From contig JAGCXV010000082.1 in the NCBI GenBank assembly GCA_017961175.1, positions 1 through 34,042 on the forward strand: a DNA stretch of 34,042 nt, written 5' to 3'. The position numbers were made by a program, and so were the translations under genes. The notes under the pieces are model-generated. The model was not told the origin of the DNA and searched no databases. It worked only from the letters and a program-made list of their open reading frames with translations. Shown one piece after another: positions 17,248 to 27,544 of the stretch. Position 1 is the stretch's first letter. Every line of letters starts with the position of its first letter. The stretch comes from Bacteroidales bacterium (GTDB lineage: Bacteria > Bacteroidota > Bacteroidia > Bacteroidales > UBA932).

Positions 17248-18039
17248 GTGGAACAATCTGAAGTATATAGGGTACTTTCTCCGGAAGAGTTTGAAGACAT
17301 CTCTTCCAGGATCTTGTTTGAAGACAATCATTTCCTGATTTTCAACAAGAGAAGCGGGGAGATTGTCCAGGGAGACAAGACCGGAGACGAGCCGCTGAGC
17401 GAAACTCTCAAGGCTTTTATCGCGCAGAGAGACAATAAGGCGGGCCAGGTGTTTATGGGAGTTGCCCATCGTCTGGACCGCCCAGTCAGTGGCGCAGTCC
17501 TCTTTGCCAAGACCGGCAAGGGGCTGGAAAGGATCAACGAGATGCTCCGCGACGGAGATGTCCACAAGACCTATTGGGCTCTGGTACAGACACCTCTGGA
17601 CGGAGTGCCGGACGGCGTGGCCATAGAGGAAGGCTGGGTGGAGCTCCGCGATTATCTCTATCGCGATGAAAAAAGCAACAAATCCTATCCTTTCAAGGGC
17701 AAGGGAACTCCTCCCGCAGGATACAAGGAAGCCCGTCTGCTTTACAGGATTATAAAGGAACTGGACCGTTACACTCTTCTGGAAGTTATGCTTCTTACGG
17801 GCCGGCACCACCAGATACGATGCCAGCTGTCATCTATCGGATGTCCGATCAAGGGAGATCTCAAATATGGAGCCAACCGCTCTAACAGGGATGGTTCCAT
17901 CTGCCTGCACGCCAGAAGGATAGAATTCATCCATCCGATCGGAAGGAAGGATGCCAAGGGGCAGGCCACGGGTAACGACCGTCTGATCAGCGTGGAGGCT
18001 CCGCTTTCAGGAGAAATCGGAAGGATTATCGGAGAATAA
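17248..18039 (+). CDS. RluA-family RNA pseudouridine synthase
   Basis: The product has 263 residues. It isomerises uridine to pseudouridine in rRNA or tRNA. The family signature HRLDRPVSG, with the catalytic aspartate, lies near residues 75-83; RHHQIRCQLSSIGCPIKGD, the second conserved block, is near 190. There is no N-terminal S4 domain, so it is the short form of the family; the exact RNA target cannot be assigned. The GTG at 17248 is the only start possible before the conserved region, because a stop lies three codons upstream in this frame. It follows the previous gene by one base and precedes the SDR gene by one base. Confidence 0.9.
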   Translation: MEQSEVYRVLSPEEFEDISSRILFEDNHFLIFNKRSGEIVQGDKTGDEPLSETLKAFIAQRDNKAGQVFMGVAHRLDRPVSGAVLFAKTGKGLERINEMLRDGDVHKTYWALVQTPLDGVPDGVAIEEGWVELRDYLYRDEKSNKSYPFKGKGTPPAGYKEARLLYRIIKELDRYTLLEVMLLTGRHHQIRCQLSSIGCPIKGDLKYGANRSNRDGSICLHARRIEFIHPIGRKDAKGQATGNDRLISVEAPLSGEIGRIIGE

Positions 18040-18040
18040 A

Positions 18041-18766
18041 ATGAAACGTGCGGTGATTATGGGCGCAACCTCCGGAATGGGCCGGGAGGTTGCAAGTATT
18101 CTGGCGGAAAAGGGCTGGAAGCTTGGCATTGCGGCAAGGAGGGAGGAAAAGCTTAAGGAACTCCAGGCACTTTATCCTCAAAGTATTGAATACCAGGTTA
18201 TAGACATAGAGCAGGAAAATGCTCCCGAACTTCTTTTGGCTCTCATAGAGAAGATAGGGGGAATGGACCTTTACTTCCACGGGTCAGGTGTTGGCTGGCA
18301 CAACGAAGAACTGGATCCTGCTGTTGAACTCAAGACCTGTGCGGTAAATACCGTTGGCTTCACCCGGATGGTAACCGCAGCCTGGAACTTTTTCAGGGAA
18401 AAGGGCGGGGGACATATTGCAGTCATCAGTTCCATCGCAGGAACGAAAGGCCTCGGGCCGGCACCTGCCTATTCAGCGACAAAAAGCTTCGACAATACTT
18501 ACATCCAGGCACTTGCACAATTGTCCAGAAAGTCGGATGCAGGCATCCGGTTCACAGACATAAGGCCGGGCTTTGTGGACACTCCGCTTCTGGATACAAC
18601 AAAGCATCACTACCCGATGCTGATGAAGCCGGATAAGGTTGCAAAGAAGATTGTAAGGGCTATTGAAAAGAAAAAGAGGGTAGCAATAATCGACTGGCGC
18701 TACAAGATCTTGGTGTTCTTCTGGCGCCTGATTCCAAATTGTATCTGGGAAAGGATAAGACTATAA
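18041..18766 (+). CDS. Short-chain dehydrogenase/reductase (SDR)
   Basis: The product has 241 residues. The NAD(P)-binding Gly motif GATSGMG is at residues 8-14, a strand with AVISSIAG supplies the catalytic serine, and YSATKSFDN near residue 147 supplies the catalytic Tyr and Lys. The arginines in the second strand (AARREEKL) suggest NADP(H) preference. The C-terminal tail is basic and hydrophobic (AIIDWRYKILVFFWRLIPNC), possibly touching the membrane. The substrate is not predictable. It is last in the run starting at 14766; its final 6 bases overlap the end of nadD on the other strand. Confidence 0.88.
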   Translation: MKRAVIMGATSGMGREVASILAEKGWKLGIAARREEKLKELQALYPQSIEYQVIDIEQENAPELLLALIEKIGGMDLYFHGSGVGWHNEELDPAVELKTCAVNTVGFTRMVTAAWNFFREKGGGHIAVISSIAGTKGLGPAPAYSATKSFDNTYIQALAQLSRKSDAGIRFTDIRPGFVDTPLLDTTKHHYPMLMKPDKVAKKIVRAIEKKKRVAIIDWRYKILVFFWRLIPNCIWERIRL

Positions 18767-19318
18767 TTCTCCGTTGCGGATCTGGGTTGAGGATATGTCG
18801 TTCAGAGGAGCATCTTCAAGGTAGAGGGCCTTGTATTTGCGGCACATCGTCTTGACCCTGTAACCTTTTCTCGGATAGACTATTACCTTGAATTCTTTAA
18901 GGATGTCCTCTCCAAGATACCACTTCGGCATTATCTTGAAAGAGTCCGCTCCGACCACGATTACATATTCTGTATCCGGATTCCTTTTCTGGAGTTCCTT
19001 CATCGTGTTGAAGGTGTAGAGCGGTTCGCTCAGGTGGAATTCAATGTCGTTGACAGTTACCTTGCTGCACTTTGGCTTCGCTCCCAGGGCCTGGATCTTT
19101 TCCTTAAGGGCTTTGTTGAATTTCGAGAGGGCCTTTTTCAGGTCTATCAGCCTTTGCTGGGGATCCTGGAGCATCTGCTTGTCCTTGAATGGGTTGTGCG
19201 GACTGAGGACCATCTCGAAGCGGTCTATGTCACAGTTGAGTATGACATATTCCGCAACGCCCAGATGCCCGTAGTGGAGTGGGTTGAATGAGCCGAAGTA
19301 CAAGGCTACGCGTTTCAT
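18761..19318 (-). CDS. nadD: Nicotinate-nucleotide adenylyltransferase
   Basis: The product has 185 residues. It joins nicotinate mononucleotide to AMP from ATP, giving deamido-NAD in NAD synthesis, in the cytoplasm. The nucleotidyltransferase motif GSFNPLHYGHL is at residues 9-19, and the closing motif SSTQIRN is near the C terminus. A VIVVGADSF strand carries the conserved aspartate. It lies 8 bases after the gmk stop and is probably co-transcribed with it. Its last 6 bases overlap the convergent SDR gene, so no separate terminator fits between them. Confidence 0.94.
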   Translation of the reverse strand: MKRVALYFGSFNPLHYGHLGVAEYVILNCDIDRFEMVLSPHNPFKDKQMLQDPQQRLIDLKKALSKFNKALKEKIQALGAKPKCSKVTVNDIEFHLSEPLYTFNTMKELQKRNPDTEYVIVVGADSFKIMPKWYLGEDILKEFKVIVYPRKGYRVKTMCRKYKALYLEDAPLNDISSTQIRNGEL

Positions 19319-19326
19319 CGCTGAGG

Positions 19327-19917
19327 CTATTTCTTTGCCTTCTTTCTAGGCTTCAGGCGGGTAAACAGGGTTACAAGCCTTTCTGCCTTGGCGAAGGATT
19401 CTTCCAGGACATCATTAACCAGAACCGTATCGAACTTGGCGGCGTATGTCATTTCTTCAGCGGCCTTTGCAATCCTGGTCTTTATGGCTTCATCTGAGTC
19501 TGTGCCCCTTGCCCTGAGCCTCTGTTCCATAACCTCCAGGGAAGGCGGCATGATGAACACGGTGAAGGCTTTCTCCCCGAAGATTTTCTTGATGTTCACT
19601 CCACCCTTGACATCCACGTCAAACATAATGACGTTGCCCTTGGCCCAGATTCTCTCAACCTCGCTCTTGAGGGTTCCGTAGAAAGAGCCCGGATAAACCT
19701 CCTCGTATTCCACAAACTCGTTGTTCTTTACCCTTTTCTTGAACTCTTTGGCTGAGAGGAAGTAGTAGTCCTTTCCGTCGACCTCCTTGCCTCTAGGGGC
19801 GCGGGATGTGGCGGAAACGGAAAATTCCAGCTTGTTGAATGTCTCGAGAAGATGAGTGACTATTGTTGTCTTTCCGGCACCGCTCGGGGCGGAGAAAACC
19901 ATAACCTTGTTGTCCAT
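19327..19917 (-). CDS. gmk: Guanylate kinase
   Basis: The product has 196 residues, the usual length. It phosphorylates GMP to GDP. The P-loop SAPSGAGKTT is at residues 9-18, followed by the GMP-binding region SVSATSRAPRGKEVDGKDYYF and the EYEEVYPGSFYGT block. The C-terminal basic tail (LKPRKKAKK) is slightly longer than usual. It is first in a two-gene unit with nadD, a pairing common in Bacteroidota, and its promoter overlaps that of the divergent aldolase gene. Confidence 0.96.
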   Translation of the reverse strand: MDNKVMVFSAPSGAGKTTIVTHLLETFNKLEFSVSATSRAPRGKEVDGKDYYFLSAKEFKKRVKNNEFVEYEEVYPGSFYGTLKSEVERIWAKGNVIMFDVDVKGGVNIKKIFGEKAFTVFIMPPSLEVMEQRLRARGTDSDEAIKTRIAKAAEEMTYAAKFDTVLVNDVLEESFAKAERLVTLFTRLKPRKKAKK

Positions 19918-19938
19918 GATCTTTATTTCTTGTTATTA

Positions 19939-19971
19939 CAAAGATAGTGGTATTTTTTACTATTTTTGCAA
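19939..19971 (-). promoter_or_regulatory. Bacteroidota-type promoter for gmk-nadD, facing the aldolase promoter
   Basis: On the minus strand TTG (19969-19971), a 22-base gap and TATCTTTG (19939-19946) fit the consensus, 22 bases before the gmk start. On the plus strand TATTTTTG (19961-19968) lies 28 bases upstream of the aldolase ATG and can serve as its -7 box, though I see no good -33 box. The two promoters would overlap. Confidence 0.55.
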
Positions 19972-19996
19972 CGGTTTTTAAAGCATTCAATAGATT

Positions 19997-20995
19997 ATGG
20001 TATCTTACAAAGAGTTAGGCCTTGTAAACACAAGAGAGATGTTTGCAAAGGCAGTAGCAGGCGGATATGCCATTCCTGCATTCAACTTCAACAATATGGA
20101 GCAGCTCCAGGCCATTATCAAGGCTGCGGCTACAAAGAGGTCTCCGGTTATTCTCCAGGTTTCAAAGGGTGCGCGTTCATACGCTAACCAGACACTCCTC
20201 AGATATATGGCACAGGGTGCTGTAGAATATGCTAAGGAACTCGGATGGGAGAATCCTCAGATCGTGCTCCATCTTGATCACGGAGATACTTTCGAGACTT
20301 GCAAGAGCTGCGTGGATATGGGCTTCTCTTCAGTGATGATAGACGGAAGCGCTCTCCCTTATGACGAGAACGTTGCCCTGACAAAGAAGGTTGTGGAATA
20401 TGCTCATCAGTTTGACGTAACCGTCGAGGCTGAGCTCGGCGTACTGGCAGGAGTTGAGGACGAGGTTGCTGCAGAGGAATCTCACTACACCCGTCCTGAG
20501 GAGGTTATAGACTTCACCAGCAAGACAGGATGCGACTCCCTGGCAATTTCCATCGGAACTTCCCACGGAGCATACAAGTTCAAGCCTGAGCAGTGCACAA
20601 GGGACCCTAAGACCGGAATCCTCATTCCGCCGCCATTGGCATTTGACGTTCTGGCAGAAATCGAGAAGAAGCTTCCTGGATTCCCGATCGTGCTTCACGG
20701 ATCATCTTCAGTTCCACAGGAATATGTCAAGATAATCAACGAGAACGGTGGCAAGCTTCCTGACGCAGTTGGTATTCCTGAGGAGCAGCTCCGCAAGGCT
20801 GCAAAGAGCGCTGTCTGCAAGATCAACATCGATTCAGACTCACGCCTGGCCATGACAGCAATAGTACGCAAGGTATTCAACGAGAAACCTGGCGAGTTTG
20901 ACCCTAGGAAGTACCTCGGCCCTGCAAGAGACGAGATGCAGAAGCTCTACGAGCACAAGATCGTCAACGTTCTCGGTTCTGACGGCAAGGCATAG
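19997..20995 (+). CDS. fba: Fructose-bisphosphate aldolase, class II
   Basis: The product has 332 residues. It cleaves fructose 1,6-bisphosphate to dihydroxyacetone phosphate and glyceraldehyde 3-phosphate in glycolysis, or the reverse in gluconeogenesis. The zinc-binding and catalytic motif HLDHGD is near residue 92, the EAELGVLAGVED block carries the glutamates, SIGTSHGAYKF supplies a further histidine, and LHGSSSVP near 234 the last metal ligand and phosphate loop. Length and insertions fit the longer class II type found in many anaerobes. Bases 20996-21001 alone separate it from the HAD gene, suggesting one transcript. Confidence 0.95.
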   Translation: MVSYKELGLVNTREMFAKAVAGGYAIPAFNFNNMEQLQAIIKAAATKRSPVILQVSKGARSYANQTLLRYMAQGAVEYAKELGWENPQIVLHLDHGDTFETCKSCVDMGFSSVMIDGSALPYDENVALTKKVVEYAHQFDVTVEAELGVLAGVEDEVAAEESHYTRPEEVIDFTSKTGCDSLAISIGTSHGAYKFKPEQCTRDPKTGILIPPPLAFDVLAEIEKKLPGFPIVLHGSSSVPQEYVKIINENGGKLPDAVGIPEEQLRKAAKSAVCKINIDSDSRLAMTAIVRKVFNEKPGEFDPRKYLGPARDEMQKLYEHKIVNVLGSDGKA

Positions 20996-21001
20996 CCGTT
21001 T

Positions 21002-21790
21002 ATGGACGTCAAGGCGATTTTCTTTGACATAGACGGGACCCTGGTTTCTTTCAAGACACACAGGGTAACCCAAAGCAATCTGGAAGTCCTTGATGCTCTC
21101 CGACGGAAGGGCATCAAGGTTTTCATTTCTACCGGCAGGATGCTGGGAATGACCAGCGTGCTGGACGGGATAGAATTCGACGGCTACATAGCAAACAACG
21201 GTGCTGCCGTCTACGATTCTTCCAAGAAAATGGTCCACGGCCGGCTAATTCCCAGGAAAGAACTCTATTCCCTGCGGGAAAGGCTTAAAACTGAGAATCT
21301 TCCCCCTTTTGCGGTCTCCTTCATGACGGCGGACAATTACTATCTGAACTGTCCGTCAGAGAGAGCTGAGGAAGTTGCCCGGATTGTCGGAGTCGCTCCT
21401 CCGGTTCTCAGCAACATAGACGACATAGTGGAGATGGATGTCTACCAGATGTGCGTTTATCTTAAAGGCAAACCTCTGGACGATGTGATGGAGGGCTGGC
21501 TGACAGGCTGCACCGCAAGTGTGTGGAATCCTGTCTTCGCCGATGTCAACGAAAAGGGTATTACCAAGGCCTACGGCATAGACAGGATGCTGGAAATCTT
21601 CGGGATAGACTTATCCCAGACACTTTCCTTCGGCGATGGAGGAAATGATATACCGATGCTGGAGCACACGGCAATAAGTGTCTGCATGGGCAATGCCGAT
21701 GACTCGGTAAGGGCCGCTTCTGACTATGTGACGGAAACAGTGGATGAAGACGGCGTAGCAAAGGCCCTGGCACGCCTTGGTATTCTCTAA
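21002..21790 (+). CDS. Cof-type HAD-IIB sugar-phosphate phosphatase
   Basis: The product has 262 residues. The HAD motif I, FFDIDGTLVS, is at residues 7-16 with the nucleophile aspartate; motif II is IKVFISTGR; motif IV is LSFGDGGNDIPMLEH, with the typical Cof-family GDxxND. Between them lies a C2B cap domain. Enzymes of this group dephosphorylate sugar phosphates or flavin-related phosphates; the position after the aldolase gene hints at a sugar phosphate but does not prove it. The last 4 bases overlap the convergent TauE/SafE gene. Confidence 0.92.
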   Translation: MDVKAIFFDIDGTLVSFKTHRVTQSNLEVLDALRRKGIKVFISTGRMLGMTSVLDGIEFDGYIANNGAAVYDSSKKMVHGRLIPRKELYSLRERLKTENLPPFAVSFMTADNYYLNCPSERAEEVARIVGVAPPVLSNIDDIVEMDVYQMCVYLKGKPLDDVMEGWLTGCTASVWNPVFADVNEKGITKAYGIDRMLEIFGIDLSQTLSFGDGGNDIPMLEHTAISVCMGNADDSVRAASDYVTETVDEDGVAKALARLGIL

Positions 21791-22602
21791 CTTCTGATTT
21801 GCTTGATTATTAGCAGGGTGCACATCGTGATGATTATTACCGTCACGAATATTTTTATGAACTTTTCTCCGCCTTTTATTGATGCGTATGAGCCGGCTAT
21901 TCCGCCGATTATGTTTCCTGCAGCGTAAATCAGGGCTATCCCCCAGTGAACCTGCCCGTAGATAATGAATATCGTAAGTGCCAGCGGAGTGTAGACTGTT
22001 ACGGCAAACTGCTTGACGGCGTTGGATCTTATCATATCCAGCCCCAGGAAGAAATAGCTGCCGAAGATAATCAGGAGACCAACACCGGAGTGGGTGAATC
22101 CGCCGTAAACTCCGATAGCTGTGAAGATCAGGAAAATCCAGAAATCGCTGAGCCTGGATTCCGTTATACCCTGAGCCTCCTGCCTTTTGGCGGCCACCTT
22201 CTTGCGGTCAATGAAAAGCAGTATTGACATAATCGGAAGCAGTATCGCCATCACGATTTCTATGACCTTGACGTGCAGGACAGCTGCAAGCAGTGCACCG
22301 AAAATGGCTCCGCAGCCAACCGGTATTCCAACCTTCCACCCGGTTTTCATGTCCAGGTAGCCTTTCTTCTTGAAAATCACGGATGTGGTGATGAACTGGA
22401 GCAGCACGCCAACGCGGGTTGTTCCGTTTGCCACGTTGATCGGGAGGCCCATCATCATGAACAGGCCGTAGGATATGGCCGTGGCCATTCCGGCTATGGT
22501 GTTGATAAAGCCCACAATGGCGCCGACGCCCACAAGCAGGAGTATAATCCTGTAGTCTGTGAACGGGGTTGTGCTCAAAAAGTTATGGAGCTGCTCAAAC
22601 AT
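21787..22602 (-). CDS. TauE/SafE-family membrane permease
   Basis: The product has 271 residues with about eight membrane helices arranged as two related halves. The first half has VGVGAIVGFINTIAGM...GLPINVANGTTRVGVLLQF, and the second GVYGGFTHSGVGLLIIFGSYFFLG...RSNAVKQF, which are the paired family signatures. These proteins export or take up small sulphur-containing anions such as sulphite or sulphonates, though many remain unassigned. No sulphur genes are nearby, so the substrate is unknown. It stands alone on the minus strand, with a -7 box TATCTTTG at 22630-22637. Confidence 0.9.
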   Translation of the reverse strand: MFEQLHNFLSTTPFTDYRIILLLVGVGAIVGFINTIAGMATAISYGLFMMMGLPINVANGTTRVGVLLQFITTSVIFKKKGYLDMKTGWKVGIPVGCGAIFGALLAAVLHVKVIEIVMAILLPIMSILLFIDRKKVAAKRQEAQGITESRLSDFWIFLIFTAIGVYGGFTHSGVGLLIIFGSYFFLGLDMIRSNAVKQFAVTVYTPLALTIFIIYGQVHWGIALIYAAGNIIGGIAGSYASIKGGEKFIKIFVTVIIITMCTLLIIKQIRS

Positions 22603-22629
22603 CCGGCGGTTTCTTTTTTGCCCTTATGA

Positions 22630-22637
22630 CAAAGATA
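22630..22637 (-). promoter_or_regulatory. Likely -7 box of the TauE/SafE gene
   Basis: TATCTTTG on the minus strand matches TAnnTTTG exactly and lies 27 bases before the start at 22602. No clear TTTG appears about 20 bases further up; only TTTTCC is present. The region is shared with the divergent grpE control region. Confidence 0.45.
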
Positions 22638-22668
22638 ATGCAAAATGGCAGTATGGCGGAAAATGTTA

Positions 22669-22709
22669 CTGACAAAATGTCCACACTTCTTTTAAAAAAG
22701 AAGATGGCA
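22669..22709 (+). promoter_or_regulatory. Candidate heat-shock control region of grpE-dnaJ
   Basis: CTGACAAAATGTCC (22669-22682), an imperfect palindrome, is followed after 20 bases by GATGGCA (22703-22709), 61 bases before the grpE ATG. The same pair, in the same order and with 19 bases between, lies upstream of dnaK. A related TGCAAAATGGCA is found at 22639-22650. The spacer contains CTTCTTTT/AAAAGAAG, a short AT-rich inverted repeat. Confidence 0.45.
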
Positions 22710-22770
22710 AAGAAATTGTCATACTTAGTACCGGTTTTCAGACATCGGAATATTCAAAAAATCAAATATT

Positions 22771-24568
<1,798 letters not shown>

Positions 24569-24595
24569 TTCAGTAAATTTGCCATATCGTCGAAA

Positions 24596-26353
24596 ATGAT
24601 TATGGCAAATTCCAGATTAATACAAAAGAAAGCAGTGCAGATATTGTTCTGCGCTGCTTTCTTGTTGCTTTGCCGTGCGGCAGGGGCTCAGGACAAGGGA
24701 GTGGACTATGAGCGCCAGAAAGAGGTTACGGGCAGGTTCATAGTGCCTATAGAAACCTACAACGGCTTTGCCGGAACTTACGGGGAGCTAAGGGGCAATC
24801 ATTTCCACTGTGGCCTGGATATGAGGACCAGCGGTGTTGTAGGCAGGAAAATCTATGCTGCAGATGACGGCTATATCTCCAGGATCACCATAAGCCCATG
24901 GGGCTATGGCAATATGGTTGAGGTAACCCATCCTTCTGGCTACAGGACAATCTATGGCCATCTTCTGGGATTTGCTCCCAAATACAAGAAACTTGTCGCA
25001 CAGAAGCAATATGCCGAGGAGAGCTGGGGACAGTATCTGGACTTCCCTGCAGACAGCCTTCCTGTCAAAAGGGGAGACCTGATAGCATATTCCGGCAATA
25101 CGGGTTCTTCCGGAGGGCCACACCTGCATTTTGAGGTCCTGGACGAGAACGGCGTTCCGGTAAATCTTCAGATAACCAGGATCTTCGACCTCAAGGACAA
25201 TGAAAAACCGATACTCCGCGATATCAGGATCGTAGGCTGCACTCCGTTTTACGGAACACTGTACACTTTCCCTGTAAAGACTGAAGGGGATACGGTAAAG
25301 GTTCCAAAGTCCTTCTACCTTGCTGTGGATTCATACGACGTGATGGCCGGAACTCCCGGAAAACTTGCCGTTTACAAATATGAAACCTTCCTGGACGGGG
25401 AGAGTTTCTTCTCCTTCACGGAGGGCAACATCCCCTATTCCGACGGAAGATATATCGCGAGCCTTCTGGACCATCCTCTGAGAAGGGCTACGGGCCGTTA
25501 TTTCGTAAAGACGCAGTTAGATCCGAACAACACTCTCTCAGACCGCATAACTGCAGAAAACGGGGGAGTGGTTACTATCAGTGACTCTCTTATACATATA
25601 ATAAAGGTTGAAGTCACCGATGTTTACGGCAACAGGACCGTGAAGGAACTGAGCGTTGTCCGCTGCGATTCCCTTTTTGCCGGCAGCGTTCCGTTTGCTC
25701 CGGAAGGGGAGTTTGCCGCCTGGGACAAGGAGAGCAAGTTTTTCCATGACGGCCTGAGCATTACCATCCCTGAAGGGGCTCTATACCGCAACGCGTTTAT
25801 AAATGCCCGCAAGATTAATGATTCTTACACTTCCCAGAAGAATGTTCCGGCAATGAGTGCCCTTTGGAGCATCGGGGATGAGAATATTCCTCTGCACAAG
25901 TCATTTACCATGACTCTCAAGTGCAATATCCCTGCAATGTACCTTTCACAGGCCGTTGTGGCAAGGGTTGGCCGCGGAGGTTCCCTTTCCTCCATAGGCG
26001 GCACCGTGAACGCCCTAACCGGAGAAATTACCGCCACCGCCGGTTCCTTCGGCTCTTTCTGCGTTACGGCAGACGTTACTTCTCCTGAAATCTCCTTCAA
26101 GTTCAAGGAAGGTGCGGTTATAAAGGCTTCTTCCATAAAAATAGAGATCAAAGACCGCCTTTCCGGAATCAAGGAGTTCCGCTGCGAGATAGACGGGCAC
26201 TGGGTTGTGGCTCCCCTGGACGGCAAGACGGCCACCGTTGAGATACCCCTGGCAGATGCAAGGATTACAAAGGGCAAGAAGCACCGGCTGAAGGTTGCGG
26301 TAGAGGACAATGTGGGCAACAAGGCGGTAGAATACAGAAATTTCACCTGGTAA
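24596..26353 (+). CDS. M23 (LytM) family zinc metallopeptidase, exported
   Basis: The product has 585 residues. The start is ATG at 24596 or the second ATG two codons later; either gives a signal peptide ending near GAAGAQ. The M23 peptidase domain is at about residues 40-195: the first zinc motif is HFHCGLD, and the second is SSGGPHLHFEVLDENG. Such enzymes cut peptide cross-links of peptidoglycan in the periplasm. The 390-residue C-terminal region has Ig-like or beta-sandwich segments (TAENGGVVTISDS, EVTDVYGNRTVKEL, FKEGAVIKASSIKIEIKDR) that probably bind the envelope. It is followed 4 bases later by anmK, so wall cutting and recycling are linked in one transcript. Confidence 0.9.
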   Translation: MIMANSRLIQKKAVQILFCAAFLLLCRAAGAQDKGVDYERQKEVTGRFIVPIETYNGFAGTYGELRGNHFHCGLDMRTSGVVGRKIYAADDGYISRITISPWGYGNMVEVTHPSGYRTIYGHLLGFAPKYKKLVAQKQYAEESWGQYLDFPADSLPVKRGDLIAYSGNTGSSGGPHLHFEVLDENGVPVNLQITRIFDLKDNEKPILRDIRIVGCTPFYGTLYTFPVKTEGDTVKVPKSFYLAVDSYDVMAGTPGKLAVYKYETFLDGESFFSFTEGNIPYSDGRYIASLLDHPLRRATGRYFVKTQLDPNNTLSDRITAENGGVVTISDSLIHIIKVEVTDVYGNRTVKELSVVRCDSLFAGSVPFAPEGEFAAWDKESKFFHDGLSITIPEGALYRNAFINARKINDSYTSQKNVPAMSALWSIGDENIPLHKSFTMTLKCNIPAMYLSQAVVARVGRGGSLSSIGGTVNALTGEITATAGSFGSFCVTADVTSPEISFKFKEGAVIKASSIKIEIKDRLSGIKEFRCEIDGHWVVAPLDGKTATVEIPLADARITKGKKHRLKVAVEDNVGNKAVEYRNFTW

Positions 26354-26357
26354 CGAT

Positions 26358-27485
26358 ATGAAAAAGTTATATGACTTTGAAAACGGAGTGGACATCATAG
26401 GCCTTATGAGCGGAACGTCCCTGGACGGACTGGATATATGCTACGCCCGTTTTTTCCTGCGTGAGGGCAAATGGACTTACAAGACTCTCCTGGCAGAAGA
26501 CGAAAGCTATCCGGCAGAGCTTAAGGCAAGGCTTTCCCGTGCCCAGACAATGACTGCCGAGGAATATGCCCTTCTGCATTCCGATTACGGCCTTTATCTG
26601 GGAGCCAGGGTAAGGGCGTTTATGGAAAGGCATGCCATAAGGGATGTTGCCGCCGTTGCTTCCCACGGCCAGACGGTATTCCACCAGCCTCACCTGAGGT
26701 TTACGGGCCAGATAGGAAGCGGTGCCGGCATCGCAGCCGTCAGCGGAGTTGATACAATCTGTGATTTCCGCACCACGGACGTGGCTCTGGGCGGCCAGGG
26801 AGCTCCTCTGGTTCCGGTCGGGGACAGAAATCTCTTCGGAGAATACGATTATTGCCTGAATATCGGCGGTTTTTCCAATATTTCCTCAGAAGGCATTAAA
26901 GACGGCAAAGCCATCAGGGTTGCCCACGATATTTCTCCGGTAAACTATGTCTTGAATCATTATACACGCAGCATAGGTCTGGAATACGACAAGGACGGGG
27001 AGATTGCCCGCAGCGGAAACATCCATCGCGATCTTCTTAAAAAACTCAACGGCCTGCCGTTCTACTCAATGGAAGGTCCAAAGTCTCTGGGCCGAGAATG
27101 GGTGGAAAATGAGGTTATACCTCTGATTGAGGCGGCAAGATGGGATGATGGCAGCCCGATCAGCCTTGCCGACAAGCTGGCAACTTTCACCGAGCACGCT
27201 GCCTATCAGATATCGCTGAACGTAAGGCAGACCACAGCGGAAGCGGCCAAGGTGCTTACAACCGGCGGAGGGGCTTACAACAAATATCTCCTTGAAAGGA
27301 TGCGTTTCAACGCTCCTCAGGCTCAGTTCATAGTTCCTGACAGTATTACCGTAAAATTCAAGGAAGCCTTGATTTTCGCCTTCCTTGGAGCTCTTTATCT
27401 GGCGGATATGCCAAACTGCATGAGCAGCGTTACAGGTGCCGAATATGACTGCATAGGCGGCGCTTTATACAAAGCAGGGCATTAG
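26358..27485 (+). CDS. anmK: Anhydro-N-acetylmuramic acid kinase
   Basis: The product has 375 residues, the usual length. It uses ATP to open the anhydro ring of anhydro-N-acetylmuramic acid and phosphorylates it to MurNAc-6-phosphate, part of cell-wall recycling in the cytoplasm. The family motif GLMSGTSLDGLD is at residues 15-26; SHGQTVFHQP, DFRTTDVALGGQGAPLVP, GGFSN and TTGGGAYN follow in order. It lies directly after the M23 peptidase gene. A MurQ etherase gene, the next pathway step, is not in this window. Confidence 0.95.
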   Translation: MKKLYDFENGVDIIGLMSGTSLDGLDICYARFFLREGKWTYKTLLAEDESYPAELKARLSRAQTMTAEEYALLHSDYGLYLGARVRAFMERHAIRDVAAVASHGQTVFHQPHLRFTGQIGSGAGIAAVSGVDTICDFRTTDVALGGQGAPLVPVGDRNLFGEYDYCLNIGGFSNISSEGIKDGKAIRVAHDISPVNYVLNHYTRSIGLEYDKDGEIARSGNIHRDLLKKLNGLPFYSMEGPKSLGREWVENEVIPLIEAARWDDGSPISLADKLATFTEHAAYQISLNVRQTTAEAAKVLTTGGGAYNKYLLERMRFNAPQAQFIVPDSITVKFKEALIFAFLGALYLADMPNCMSSVTGAEYDCIGGALYKAGH

Positions 27486-27507
27486 AAATGCTTTTTCCTC
27501 AGATATT

Positions 27508-27538
27508 TTTGGAAGTTTGCAAATAAGTTGTATTTTTG
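27508..27538 (+). promoter_or_regulatory. Bacteroidota-type promoter of rplS
   Basis: TTTG (27508-27511), a 19-base gap and TATTTTTG (27531-27538) match the consensus well. Transcription would start about 110 bases before the rplS ATG, leaving a long leader. Confidence 0.7.
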
Positions 27539-27544
27539 CAGTCC

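Noticed and set aside
17104-17811. A 235-codon minus-strand frame across the paralogue 2 / pseudouridine synthase junction
   Set aside because: It spans two convincing genes on the other strand and resembles nothing known.
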